From an uncultured Erysipelotrichaceae bacterium (lineage in GTDB: Bacteria > Bacillota_I > Bacilli_A > RF39 > UBA660), in the NCBI GenBank assembly GCA_951801995.1, contig CATOOY010000035.1, positions 1 to 12,548 on the forward strand: a stretch of 12,548 nt of DNA, read 5' to 3'. Both the position numbers and the translations under genes were made by a program. Position 1 is the first letter of the stretch. Every line of letters starts with the position of its first letter. The notes under the pieces are model-generated. The model searched no databases. It was not told the origin of the DNA and saw only the letters and a program-made list of their open reading frames with translations. Positions 1-6,487 of this stretch are shown one piece after another.

Positions 1-1
1 T

Positions 2-223
2 GGCTCTGTTAATGTTTTATTCAATGATAAATTTTATAAAACAAAAGAAGTTAAAATAATATCTAAACAGCAATTTGTTCAAAATTTATCAAAAGCTACT
101 AAATCTAAAACGAATTGGTCGACTATTAATAAAGAGCATTCTAAAAATTCTCCTTGGCGTAAAGGATTACCACCTATGCCATCACATAATTCAACTGCAT
201 ATGCATATTTTCATGGTTGTTAG
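2..223 (+). CDS. 3' end of an unrecognised gene (5' truncated by window)
   Basis: A reading frame is open from the first full codon at position 2 to a TAG at 221-223, giving 73 residues of a C-terminus. It is basic (many Lys, Asn, Ser) and ends in a Pro/His/Tyr-rich tail: WRKGLPPMPSHNSTAYAY followed by FHGC. Codon use matches the neighbouring genes. No transmembrane segment or catalytic motif that I know is visible, and I do not recognise the family. The tail could be the end of a secreted or surface protein, but nothing here proves it. A 9-bp inverted repeat starts on the stop codon. Being coding rests on the long open frame at the window edge and the stop-codon-linked hairpin. Confidence 0.55.
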   Translation, partial: GSVNVLFNDKFYKTKEVKIISKQQFVQNLSKATKSKTNWSTINKEHSKNSPWRKGLPPMPSHNSTAYAYFHGC

Positions 224-265
224 TCAAGGGCAATTTTAATTGTTTATCTTGAACCTCCTTGACTA
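221..265 (+). repeat. Inverted repeat with long loop, possible terminator of the truncated gene
   Basis: TAGTCAAGG (221-229) is perfectly complementary to CCTTGACTA (257-265), with a 27-nt loop that has a small inner CAAT/ATTG pairing. A short CTTTTAT run follows. The repeat starts on the stop codon of the upstream gene, the same arrangement as the prsA and rpmB terminators here, so a terminator is likely. The long loop and weak T-run make it a poor one. On the opposite strand the right arm carries AAGGAGG, but no start codon follows at a usable distance. Confidence 0.35.
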
Positions 266-354
266 GCTTTTATCAGATATAATATTTAGTCTTCAAAAGG
301 TTTCTCTTTTGACATTATTAACAAATTATCATACTGACATTTTTAAAAAAATTT

Positions 355-382
355 GACAATTAAAAGAGAGGTTTCCCTCTCT
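355..382 (-). terminator. Rho-independent terminator of the tiny membrane protein cassette
   Basis: On the minus strand AGAGAGG (382-376), loop GAAA, CCTCTCT (371-365) is followed by TTTTAATT. The 7-bp stem with a GNRA-type tetraloop and T-rich tail lies 3 nt past the stop codon of the gene ending at 386. Confidence 0.8.
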
Positions 383-385
383 ATC

Positions 386-541
386 TTAAAAAAGTACAGA
401 ACCTAAAATGATTGCTAATAAGATGTAAAGTACAATAATAATTATATAAGAATTATTTCCACATCTATTTTGGCAGCAAGTTGTTGTTTGTGTACAATTT
501 TGTGAACAATTATGGTTCCCTGTACTATTTTGACAAGCCAT
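386..541 (-). CDS. Tiny Cys-rich single-pass membrane protein, YjcZ-like
   Basis: This 51-residue protein starts at ATG 541-539, with AGGAGG 7 nt upstream. Residues 1-31 are polar and rich in Asn, Gln and Thr, with six cysteines at 3, 12, 16, 22, 23 and 27 (a CC pair included). Residues 32-51 form one hydrophobic helix reaching the C-terminus (YIIIIVLYILLAIILGSVLF). That helix closely resembles the one in the gene upstream (shared pattern V-L-[FY]-I-L-L-x-I-I-L-G-[AS]), so the two are paralogues. The helix pattern is that of the tiny YjcZ-like sporulation proteins of Bacillota; the Cys-rich head is not part of the usual short form. It is second in a two-gene unit, 24 nt after the first gene, with a terminator after it. 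Role in the spore envelope is an inference. The cysteines could cross-link it or bind metal. Confidence 0.8.
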   Translation of the reverse strand: MACQNSTGNHNCSQNCTQTTTCCQNRCGNNSYIIIIVLYILLAIILGSVLF

Positions 542-565
542 AAATATACCTCCTATTCTAAGGGC

Positions 566-649
566 TTAGATATATGCCCCAAGTATTATGATTAAAAGTA
601 TGAATAATACTAAAACTATAGCAGCACCTGATACGCCTGTATTACACAT
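566..649 (-). CDS. Tiny transmembrane protein, YjcZ-like (sporulation-associated family)
   Basis: A 27-residue protein with ATG at 649-647 and a strong AAGGAGG 9 nt upstream. A short head (MCNTGVSG) leads into one hydrophobic helix, residues 9-27, with the run IVLVLFILLIIILGAYI. This matches the signature of the very short YjcZ-like 'tiny transmembrane' proteins of endospore formers, in which a glycine-rich head precedes a VVLFILLIIVG-type helix. It is the first gene of a two-gene unit. A promoter resembling the sigma-K consensus lies just upstream, consistent with late mother-cell expression. It is short enough to be missed by standard gene callers. Family assignment is by motif memory; the molecular function of the family is not established. 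Confidence 0.82.
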   Translation of the reverse strand: MCNTGVSGAAIVLVLFILLIIILGAYI

Positions 650-680
650 AAAATCATACCTCCTTTTTGTCTTTTCACAG

Positions 681-707
681 TATCATATGGTAAAAATAAA
701 TTTGTGT
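681..707 (-). promoter_or_regulatory. Sigma-K-like (mother cell) promoter for the tiny membrane protein genes
   Basis: On the minus strand CATATGATA (689-681) fits the sigma-K -10 consensus CATANNNTA exactly, and AC (707-706) lies 16 nt upstream, the expected -35 core and spacing. Transcription would start near 674, about 25 nt before the first ATG. TATGAT inside the same stretch could also be a sigma-A -10, but its -35 (CGCACA) is poor. Confidence 0.5.
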
Positions 708-728
708 GCGTGTTTTTCCTATAAATTA

Positions 729-757
729 TTGTTTTTTCTTTCTTTTTTTGTTATGAT
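729..757 (+). promoter_or_regulatory. Sigma-A promoter of the prsA-like gene
   Basis: TTGTTT (729-734), a 17-nt spacer and TATGAT (752-757) with an extended TGT directly before the -10. The RBS AAGGAG (781-786) stands 7 nt before the ATG at 794. Confidence 0.65.
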
Positions 758-793
758 ATAAAATGTATAAAGAGATTTGGAAGGAGATTTGAT

Positions 794-1753
794 ATGAAGA
801 AAAAATTACTATTTACTATGATGTGCTTTACTCTTCTTTTTACAGCAGGCTGTGGAGAAGTTTCTAAACTTAAAAATGGAGAAGAAGTTGTTGGAAAAAT
901 TAAAGGCAAAACAATCACAGCAAATGATTTATATGAAAGCTTAAAAAAACAAAATGGTACAAGTGCTTTTGTTACACTTGTTGATACTTATATAGCAAAT
1001 AAGGAAATCAAAGATTCTGATGCAATAAAAAAAGAAGCACAAACACAGTTAGATCAGTTAAAAGCACAATATGAATCAGCTGGGCAAGATTTTAATGCAG
1101 CTCTTTCTAATGCTGGTTATAAAAATAAAGATGCTTTTTTAGATGTTCTTATATTGGATATTAAGAAAAATAAAGTTGTGGAAAACTTTTTAAAAGAAAA
1201 AGTATCTGATGATGAAATTCATGATTACTATGAAGAAAATATTACTGGTGAAATTACTGCTCGTCATATTTTAATTACCCCTAATGTAAAAGATGATATG
1301 AGTGAAGATGATAAAGCAAAGGAAAAGAAAAAAGCAAAAGAAGAAGCAGAAAAATTAATAAAAAAATTAAAAGATGGTGCTAAATTTGAAGATTTAGCTA
1401 AGAAAAATTCTGATGATGAAGGATCTAAAGATGATGGTGGTTTGATTGAAAATATCACAAAGGATTCTGTTGTAGAAAGCTTTTATACAGCTTGTACAAA
1501 GCTAAAAGATGGGGAATATACAAAAGAACCTGTTGAAAGTTCATATGGTTATCATATTATTTTAAGAGTTAGTCAAAAGGAAAAACCAAAATTAAATGAT
1601 GTAAAAGATGATATTATTGACAATATTGTATCTAAAAAATTAAACAATGATTCTAATCTTTATACAACTACATGGGGAGATATTCGTAAAAAATATAAAC
1701 TTGAAATTGAAGATTCTGAAATTAAAAAGGGTTATAAAGACTCTATTCAGTAA
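794..1753 (+). CDS. prsA: PrsA-like lipoprotein, parvulin-type peptidyl-prolyl isomerase foldase
   Basis: A 319-residue membrane-anchored extracytoplasmic foldase that would help secreted proteins fold at the membrane/wall interface. Residues 1-20 form a lipoprotein signal peptide: Lys-rich start, hydrophobic core, and TAGC with Cys20 as the lipidated residue (the usual Leu at -3 is Thr). Residues about 30-150 form the helical N-terminal chaperone region of the PrsA/SurA type. Residues about 153-262 are a parvulin rotamase domain with the hallmark RHIL (157-160), FEDLAKKNSDD (198-208), a DGG turn (214-216) and GYHII (252-256). A Lys/Glu-rich helix lies inside the domain (173-193). The last 55 residues resume the chaperone region. 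Length is close to that of B. subtilis PrsA. It has its own promoter, RBS and terminator, so is monocistronic. Confidence 0.9.
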   Translation: MKKKLLFTMMCFTLLFTAGCGEVSKLKNGEEVVGKIKGKTITANDLYESLKKQNGTSAFVTLVDTYIANKEIKDSDAIKKEAQTQLDQLKAQYESAGQDFNAALSNAGYKNKDAFLDVLILDIKKNKVVENFLKEKVSDDEIHDYYEENITGEITARHILITPNVKDDMSEDDKAKEKKKAKEEAEKLIKKLKDGAKFEDLAKKNSDDEGSKDDGGLIENITKDSVVESFYTACTKLKDGEYTKEPVESSYGYHIILRVSQKEKPKLNDVKDDIIDNIVSKKLNNDSNLYTTTWGDIRKKYKLEIEDSEIKKGYKDSIQ

Positions 1754-1780
1754 GCTTGACAGACTGTCAAGCTTTTATTT
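1752..1780 (+). terminator. Rho-independent terminator of the prsA-like gene
   Basis: AAGCTTGACA (1752-1761), loop GAC, TGTCAAGCTT (1765-1774): a perfect 10-bp stem followed by TTATTT. It begins inside the TAA stop codon. Confidence 0.92.
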
Positions 1781-1853
1781 GTAAATAATATATAAATTCA
1801 TTATAGATTAGGAGCAAAAATTATGAAATGTCTAAAGTATATTTCCTACCCAT

Positions 1854-1889
1854 AATAAAAAAAGCTTAAAACATTGATTTTAGGCTTTT
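1854..1889 (-). terminator. Terminator at the 3' end of dnaE
   Basis: On the minus strand AAAAGCCTAAAA (1889-1878), loop TCAATG and TTTTAAGCTTTT (1871-1860) pair with one C/A mismatch, followed by TTTATT. It overlaps the dnaE stop codon. Read on the plus strand, the mismatch becomes a G-U pair, so the structure could also serve as a backstop for transcription from prsA. Confidence 0.7.
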
Positions 1890-4801
1890 TCTTCTTCCTT
1901 TTTTTGAAAAGAATTTACAATTAATTGATATTTATCAAATCTTTTCTCTACTTTGGCTGTAATATATAATATATCCCCTATTTTTATTTCTTTTTTTTCA
2001 TACACCCTTGGAAAAAATACAACATCTATATTTTCTATTTCATCTGCTCCTGTTATAAAAGCCATTTTTTCTTCTTTTTTTGTTGTAATTTCTTTTACTT
2101 TTTCTACATAAATAAATGTGGATATTATTTTATCAAAATAAAGTGGTACTTTTTCTAAGGGAATTACTTCTTTATACTTTAATTTATATTCAGTAATAGG
2201 ATGATCACTTATATAAAAACCATATAACTCTTTTTCTTTTTCTAATTTTTCCTTTTTACTAAAATCTTTTCCTTCTATTATTTCTGGTTTTAAAGTAAAT
2301 TCTTCTGATAAATCTTTTGTAATTTCTGCATAGTTAATAAGAGCATCTAGATTATTTATGAGCATTTTTGTATTTGCTGAAAAACATTTTAATACACCTG
2401 CATATATAAGCGCTTCCAATACTTTTCTGTTTACTGCTCCCCCATATACACGACTTATAAAATCATATATATCTTTGAATGGTTGTTTCTGTCTTTCTTC
2501 TATTATTTTTAATCCTGCTAATGGTCCTACTCCTTTTATAATAGTAAATGGTAAGATTAAATTATTATCTTCTATTTTATATTTATTTTCACTTTTGTTA
2601 AGATCTGGTTCTTTTATATTTATGTTATTGCTTTTGCATTCATATAAATATTCTCTTGTTTTCTTTTCGTTCCCAATACTTGCTCCTAATAAATTTTTCA
2701 TAAAATAAATGCGATAATGTGCTTTTAAATAAGCTAAATTATAAGCTATCATAACATAAGATACAGAGTGGGCTCTATTAAAACCATAGGAAGCAAATTT
2801 TAAAATTAATTCATATATTTTTTGAGATAGTTCTTTTGTATATCCTTTTTTTATACTTTGATTTATAAATTTATCTTTTTCCTTTAATAAAACACTTTCT
2901 TTTTTCTTACTCATAGCACGCCTTAGTATATCTGCTTCTCCATAACTATATCCTGCCATAATACTTGCTATTTGCATAATTTGTTCTTGGTATACAATAA
3001 TACCATAGGTAGGTTTTAATACTTCTTCTAGGCTTTGATGAAAGTAATCTATTTTTTCTTTTCCTCTTTTTATTGCAATAAAATTATCAATATTTCCCAT
3101 AGGTCCTGGTCTATAAAGAGCAATAGTAGCTACTATTTCTTCAAAATCTTTGGGTTTAAATTTACGCAAAAAATTTTTCATTCCTTCTGATTCAAACTGA
3201 AATATACAAGTTGTATCTGCATTTCTAAATATTTCTAATGTTTTTTCATCATGGAAATCCATTTGATACATTGGTAATTTGATTTGCTCATTTTTCTCTA
3301 TATCATCTTTTATATCATGTAAGGTAGAAAGAGTTGTTATAGCTAGAAAATCCATTTTTAATAATCCCAATTCTTCTAAATAATCCATTGTATATCCAGT
3401 TAGATAAAAATCATCATGAAAATCAAGTGGTATTACTTCATCTATATCTTTATTACACATGATTATCCCTGCTGCATGAATAGAACTATGTCTTTTTAAT
3501 CCTTCTAATTTTAAAGCTATTTGATACATTTTTTTTATTTCTAAATCTTTTTCTATATATGTTTTTAATTTTATATTTTGATTATAATTTTCTCTTAAAG
3601 TTAGAAGTGGATTTATTAAGTGACAAATGGCATCTACTATTTTGGTATTTATATCTATACTTCTTGCTACATCGCGAATGGCTTGTTTGGCTCTTAAGGT
3701 TCCAAATGTAATAATGGGTGCGACTTTTTTTTGTCCATATTTTTTTATACAATATGTAATCATTTCTTCTCTTTTGGTATCTTCAAAATCAATATCAATA
3801 TCGGGCATTGTTATTCTTTCTGGATTTAGAAATCTTTCAAATAGTAGGTTATAATAAATTGGATCTATTTCTGTAATATGTAAAAGGTAAGAGACCAAGG
3901 ATCCTGCTGCACTTCCTCTTCCTGGTCCTACATAGATATTATGATTTTTGGCATATTTTATATAATCCCATACTACTAAAAAATAATTGCAAAAGTCCAT
4001 TTCTTTTATTACAGAAAGTTCATATTTTAATCTTTCTATATATTTTAAGGGTGCTTTTTCTCCAAATTTTTCTTTTAGGGATGTAATACATAATTTTTTT
4101 AGATATGTATAGCTATCTTGATTCTCTGGGCATGGATAAATAGGAAGTAAATTTTTTTCTTTTTTGATTTCTACATTACATAACTTTTCTATCTTATAGT
4201 TATTTTCGGATAACAAAGATGGATCTATTTCAAATGAGAAATTCCCTTCTTTTTCTTCTATATTTAATTTTAAGGTGCCTACACGAATTGCTTCTAAATA
4301 GGGTAAATAATATTTATCTTTTTTTTCAAAACAAAGTTTTTCTTGTAAGAAAATACCTTTCTCTTTTACATGTTTTTTTTCTTCTTCTGTTTGATATCCA
4401 ATCCATAAATTTTTAAAGTAAGGTTCTAACTCTTCTTCTCTTTTTTTACTTTGGTAAGGTAAAATACATAGAAGATCTTTGTAGTGTTCTTTTATATCTT
4501 TTAATGTAAGTTCTCTTTCTGATTTTATTGTTGTTATTTTGATTAAATTTCGATATCCTTTTTCTGTTTCTGCATATAAAAGTAGTATATCTTTGTCTAT
4601 GGTTACTTCTAGACCTATGATAGGTTTTATTTTATTTTTTCTACATTTTTCATAAAATTCTATAGCATTATACATATTTTCATCTGTAAGTGCTAGAGAT
4701 GTTAGTTTATTTTTTAGTGCATACTCTATTAAATCATCTATTTTAATTAAACTTTTTAATAAAGAAGCATCTGTTTTTATATAAAGTGGTGTGTAATGCA
4801 T
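1880..4801 (-). CDS. dnaE: DNA polymerase III alpha subunit, DnaE type
   Basis: This C-family replicative polymerase has 973 residues. The chosen ATG (4801-4799) has AGAGGTGAT at 4806-4814; an in-frame ATG 12 codons upstream has no RBS and lies upstream of a palindrome. Order: N-terminal PHP domain (about 1-200), palm/fingers with GPGRGSAAGS (292-301), the catalytic PDIDID (333-338), the third catalytic Asp in KMDFL (near 484), RHSSIHAAG (about 437-445), RPGP and the YSYGEADILRRAMSKKK fingers motif, then helix-hairpin-helix and a C-terminal OB fold. The PHP metal site looks lost: the usual LHxHSxYS reads YIKTDASLL and TDHGNMYG reads TDENMYN. No proofreading exonuclease domain is seen. In low-GC Gram-positives DnaE extends primers before hand-over to PolC; PolC is not in this window. 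Shorter than B. subtilis DnaE (about 1115). Confidence 0.95.
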   Translation of the reverse strand: MHYTPLYIKTDASLLKSLIKIDDLIEYALKNKLTSLALTDENMYNAIEFYEKCRKNKIKPIIGLEVTIDKDILLLYAETEKGYRNLIKITTIKSERELTLKDIKEHYKDLLCILPYQSKKREEELEPYFKNLWIGYQTEEEKKHVKEKGIFLQEKLCFEKKDKYYLPYLEAIRVGTLKLNIEEKEGNFSFEIDPSLLSENNYKIEKLCNVEIKKEKNLLPIYPCPENQDSYTYLKKLCITSLKEKFGEKAPLKYIERLKYELSVIKEMDFCNYFLVVWDYIKYAKNHNIYVGPGRGSAAGSLVSYLLHITEIDPIYYNLLFERFLNPERITMPDIDIDFEDTKREEMITYCIKKYGQKKVAPIITFGTLRAKQAIRDVARSIDINTKIVDAICHLINPLLTLRENYNQNIKLKTYIEKDLEIKKMYQIALKLEGLKRHSSIHAAGIIMCNKDIDEVIPLDFHDDFYLTGYTMDYLEELGLLKMDFLAITTLSTLHDIKDDIEKNEQIKLPMYQMDFHDEKTLEIFRNADTTCIFQFESEGMKNFLRKFKPKDFEEIVATIALYRPGPMGNIDNFIAIKRGKEKIDYFHQSLEEVLKPTYGIIVYQEQIMQIASIMAGYSYGEADILRRAMSKKKESVLLKEKDKFINQSIKKGYTKELSQKIYELILKFASYGFNRAHSVSYVMIAYNLAYLKAHYRIYFMKNLLGASIGNEKKTREYLYECKSNNINIKEPDLNKSENKYKIEDNNLILPFTIIKGVGPLAGLKIIEERQKQPFKDIYDFISRVYGGAVNRKVLEALIYAGVLKCFSANTKMLINNLDALINYAEITKDLSEEFTLKPEIIEGKDFSKKEKLEKEKELYGFYISDHPITEYKLKYKEVIPLEKVPLYFDKIISTFIYVEKVKEITTKKEEKMAFITGADEIENIDVVFFPRVYEKKEIKIGDILYITAKVEKRFDKYQLIVNSFQKKEEEKA

Positions 4802-4829
4802 AGAAATCACCTCTACTTTTATTTTACTA

Positions 4830-4845
4830 CAAAACATATGTTTTG
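4830..4845. promoter_or_regulatory. Perfect 16-bp palindrome in the dnaE leader (operator-like)
   Basis: CAAAACATATGTTTTG is a perfect uninterrupted dyad 29 nt upstream of the chosen dnaE start and just inside the predicted transcript. It could be a repressor site or a small RNA hairpin. No partner is identifiable. Confidence 0.4.
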
Positions 4846-4855
4846 GAAAGAAAAG

Positions 4856-4924
4856 TTTTTTATAAATTATAAAATCCTATTTATTCTATTTCATAAGGAA
4901 ATACATAGAATAAATTATAAAAAA
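4856..4924. repeat. AT-rich interrupted inverted repeat between dnaE and rpmB
   Basis: The right arm 4905-4924 (ATAGAATAAA then TTATAAAAAA) is complementary in two blocks to TTTATTCTAT (4880-4889) and TTTTTTATAA (4856-4865). A 14-nt stretch between the left blocks is unpaired. The motif ATAAATTATAAAA also occurs twice as a direct repeat (4862-4874 and 4910-4922). It lies over the dnaE promoter and directly upstream of the rpmB -35. Confidence 0.5.
4866..4894 (-). promoter_or_regulatory. Predicted sigma-A promoter of dnaE
   Basis: Minus strand: ATGAAA (4894-4889), 17-nt spacer, TATAAT (4871-4866). The -10 is perfect; the -35 matches 4 of 6. The predicted start near 4859 gives a leader of about 58 nt that contains the CAAAACATATGTTTTG palindrome. 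Confidence 0.5.
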
Positions 4925-4926
4925 GT

Positions 4927-4955
4927 TTGACTTATTCTAAGAGATATGTTAGAAT
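4927..4955 (+). promoter_or_regulatory. Strong sigma-A promoter of rpmB
   Basis: TTGACT (4927-4932), 17-nt spacer, TAGAAT (4950-4955) with an extended TGT before the -10. The RBS AAGGAGG is at 4983-4989, 6 nt before the ATG at 4996. Confidence 0.8.
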
Positions 4956-4995
4956 TAAAAAAGCGAGATGAAAATACTTATTAAGGAGGGATAAT

Positions 4996-5181
4996 ATGGC
5001 AGTAAAAGTATCAAATAAAAAACCACTTTCTGGTAATCGTAGATCACATGCTTGTAATGCTACTAAACATTCACAGAAGCCAAATTTACAAGTTGTTACC
5101 ATTAATGGTATTAAAGTTAGAATTAGTGCAAGAGAACTTAGAACTCTTAAGAAAAATAGTAAATTGGAAATAGCTGCATAG
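4996..5181 (+). CDS. rpmB: Large ribosomal subunit protein bL28
   Basis: 61 residues, the normal bL28 length. Signature stretches are KKPLSGNRRSHA (8-19), followed by CNATKH, a KPNLQ segment (28-32) and VRISARELRTLK (41-52), corresponding to the family's G-N-x-R-S-H and V-S-x-R-x-L-[RK] motifs. It binds 23S rRNA in the 50S subunit. Only one Cys (20) is present, so this is the zinc-free form. It stands alone with its own strong promoter, strong RBS and a terminator on its stop codon. Its partner genes in other Bacillota are not next to it here. Confidence 0.95.
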   Translation: MAVKVSNKKPLSGNRRSHACNATKHSQKPNLQVVTINGIKVRISARELRTLKKNSKLEIAA

Positions 5182-5191
5182 CTATTTTTTT
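5168..5191 (+). terminator. Rho-independent terminator of rpmB
   Basis: AAATAGCT (5168-5175), loop GCAT, AGCTATTT (5180-5187), then a run of T. The 8-bp stem overlaps the last codons and the TAG stop. Confidence 0.88.
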
Positions 5192-5199
5192 AACAATTC

Positions 5200-5221
5200 A
5201 AAAAACGCCATATAGGCGCTT
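5200..5221 (-). terminator. Terminator of the two-component operon
   Basis: Minus strand: AAGCGCC (5221-5215), loop TATAT, GGCGTTT (5209-5203) including one G-U pair, then more T. It directly follows the kinase stop codon at 5222 and faces the rpmB terminator. Confidence 0.85.
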
Positions 5222-6487
5222 TTATTTTATAATAAAACTAATTCCCTTTTTCTCATTTTTAACCATTATTTCATAACCCAATAAGGAAACTGTTTTTTTT
5301 ACAATGGATAATCCTAATCCAAATTGTCCTTTGATACCTTTTTTGTAAGGAGTGAAGATATCATCTAATATATTTTCATCGATGTTAGGACCATCATTAT
5401 AAAGTGTTATACGATGATTTTTTATGGTAACTGTTATTTCTTTTTTAGCATATCTTACAAAGTTATTTAGAATATTATCTATAATAGCTTCCCACATATC
5501 AAAAGAACCTGTAAACATTACTTTTTTATCTGCTATATTTATTTTCCACTTCACATCTGGTCTTTGTATTTTAAAAGTATCCATGGAAGATTTTAAAACC
5601 ATTGTTACATCTATTTTTTCACATGAAATTTTCTTAGAATCTTTTATATAATTTAATTTATTTAAATATAGTAAGGAGTGTACTTTTATTTCTAATTTTC
5701 CGATTTGTTCTTTGATAATTTTCATAGCTTCTTTCTCATCTTGTACACCATCGTCTACTGCTTCCATATAAGATTTCATTACAGTAAGTGGTGTTTTAAA
5801 ATCATGAGAGATGTTTTGGTACATTTGGCTTTTATATTGCTCTTCTTCTTTTAAATATGTTTTCATATTGTCTATAGCTGTTGCAAGTGCTAAAAATTCA
5901 TCATCGTCTGTATATTTATAATTATCTATAAAATCATCATTATTCATATTAACGATTTTATTTTTTAAATGTCCAATTTTTATAACTAGTTTTCTGGACC
6001 AGAGGAGTAAAAGTCCAATTACTAGCAAAAATGTAATAAATAAAATTGGCAAAATTGCGAAAAGAATATCATTTTTGGTTTGTAAAATGTATGAATCTCC
6101 GGTAATAGCAACCTTTGTTATATTTCCTTCATCAGATGTATTGTAATAATATGTTTTTCCAAATAACTTAAATTTACCGTAATTTTTATCTATTTTGTTT
6201 AAAATTTGATTTGGTACAAGTGGTATTACTTTCTTTAGATTATCAGAGTGAATAATTTTTTGATTATCAATGATATAAAGATAAGCTATATCTGTTTCTA
6301 GAGTATCATCATCTAGATTTCCCTGAACTAAGATAAGTGGCTCTTTTAAATAACTATATATGTTTTTTTCATAAATAGGAACCAGTGCATTGGGTATTAA
6401 TATACCAATACTAATAAAAATGACTGCAAATATGATGATAGCAAGAGTAAGTAATTGCTGTGATAAGTTTTTGGTATAGATTTTCAT
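5222..6487 (-). CDS. Membrane sensor histidine kinase
   Basis: 421 residues. It would autophosphorylate on His228 and pass phosphate to the regulator encoded just upstream. A first membrane helix lies at about 11-33 and a second at about 140-163 (ILFAILPILFITFLLVIGLL). Between them is an extracytoplasmic sensor loop of about 105 residues with no domain I recognise. HAMP linker about 164-215; HisKA H-box ISHDFKTPL (226-234); N-box with Asn338 and Asn342 (DNILNNFVRYA); G1 box NDGPN (364-368); G2 box GQFGLGLSIV (387-396). All catalytic boxes look intact, so it should be active. It starts by a 4-nt ATGA overlap with the regulator's stop, indicating translational coupling. The signal is unknown; the layout is of the OmpR/PhoR-type class. 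Confidence 0.93.
   Translation of the reverse strand: MKIYTKNLSQQLLTLAIIIFAVIFISIGILIPNALVPIYEKNIYSYLKEPLILVQGNLDDDTLETDIAYLYIIDNQKIIHSDNLKKVIPLVPNQILNKIDKNYGKFKLFGKTYYYNTSDEGNITKVAITGDSYILQTKNDILFAILPILFITFLLVIGLLLLWSRKLVIKIGHLKNKIVNMNNDDFIDNYKYTDDDEFLALATAIDNMKTYLKEEEQYKSQMYQNISHDFKTPLTVMKSYMEAVDDGVQDEKEAMKIIKEQIGKLEIKVHSLLYLNKLNYIKDSKKISCEKIDVTMVLKSSMDTFKIQRPDVKWKINIADKKVMFTGSFDMWEAIIDNILNNFVRYAKKEITVTIKNHRITLYNDGPNIDENILDDIFTPYKKGIKGQFGLGLSIVKKTVSLLGYEIMVKNEKKGISFIIK

Noticed and set aside
286..315. Nine-residue minus-strand frame (MSKEKPFED) downstream of the tiny membrane protein terminator
   Set aside because: No ribosome-binding site, no promoter, and it overlaps a weak TCAAAAG/CTTTTGA hairpin; best taken as chance.
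1823..1855. Ten-residue plus-strand peptide frame (MKCLKYISYP) with AGGAG upstream and a -35/-10-like pair TTGTAA-N17-TATAGA
   Set aside because: The -10-like box ends at 1807, so the transcript would begin on the RBS itself (1810-1814). Both boxes match only 4 of 6, and the frame runs into the dnaE terminator.
4802..4837. Longer dnaE start at ATG 4837, adding 12 residues
   Set aside because: No RBS before it and its ATG sits in the CAAAACATATGTTTTG palindrome; the ATG at 4801 has AGAGGTGAT at proper spacing.
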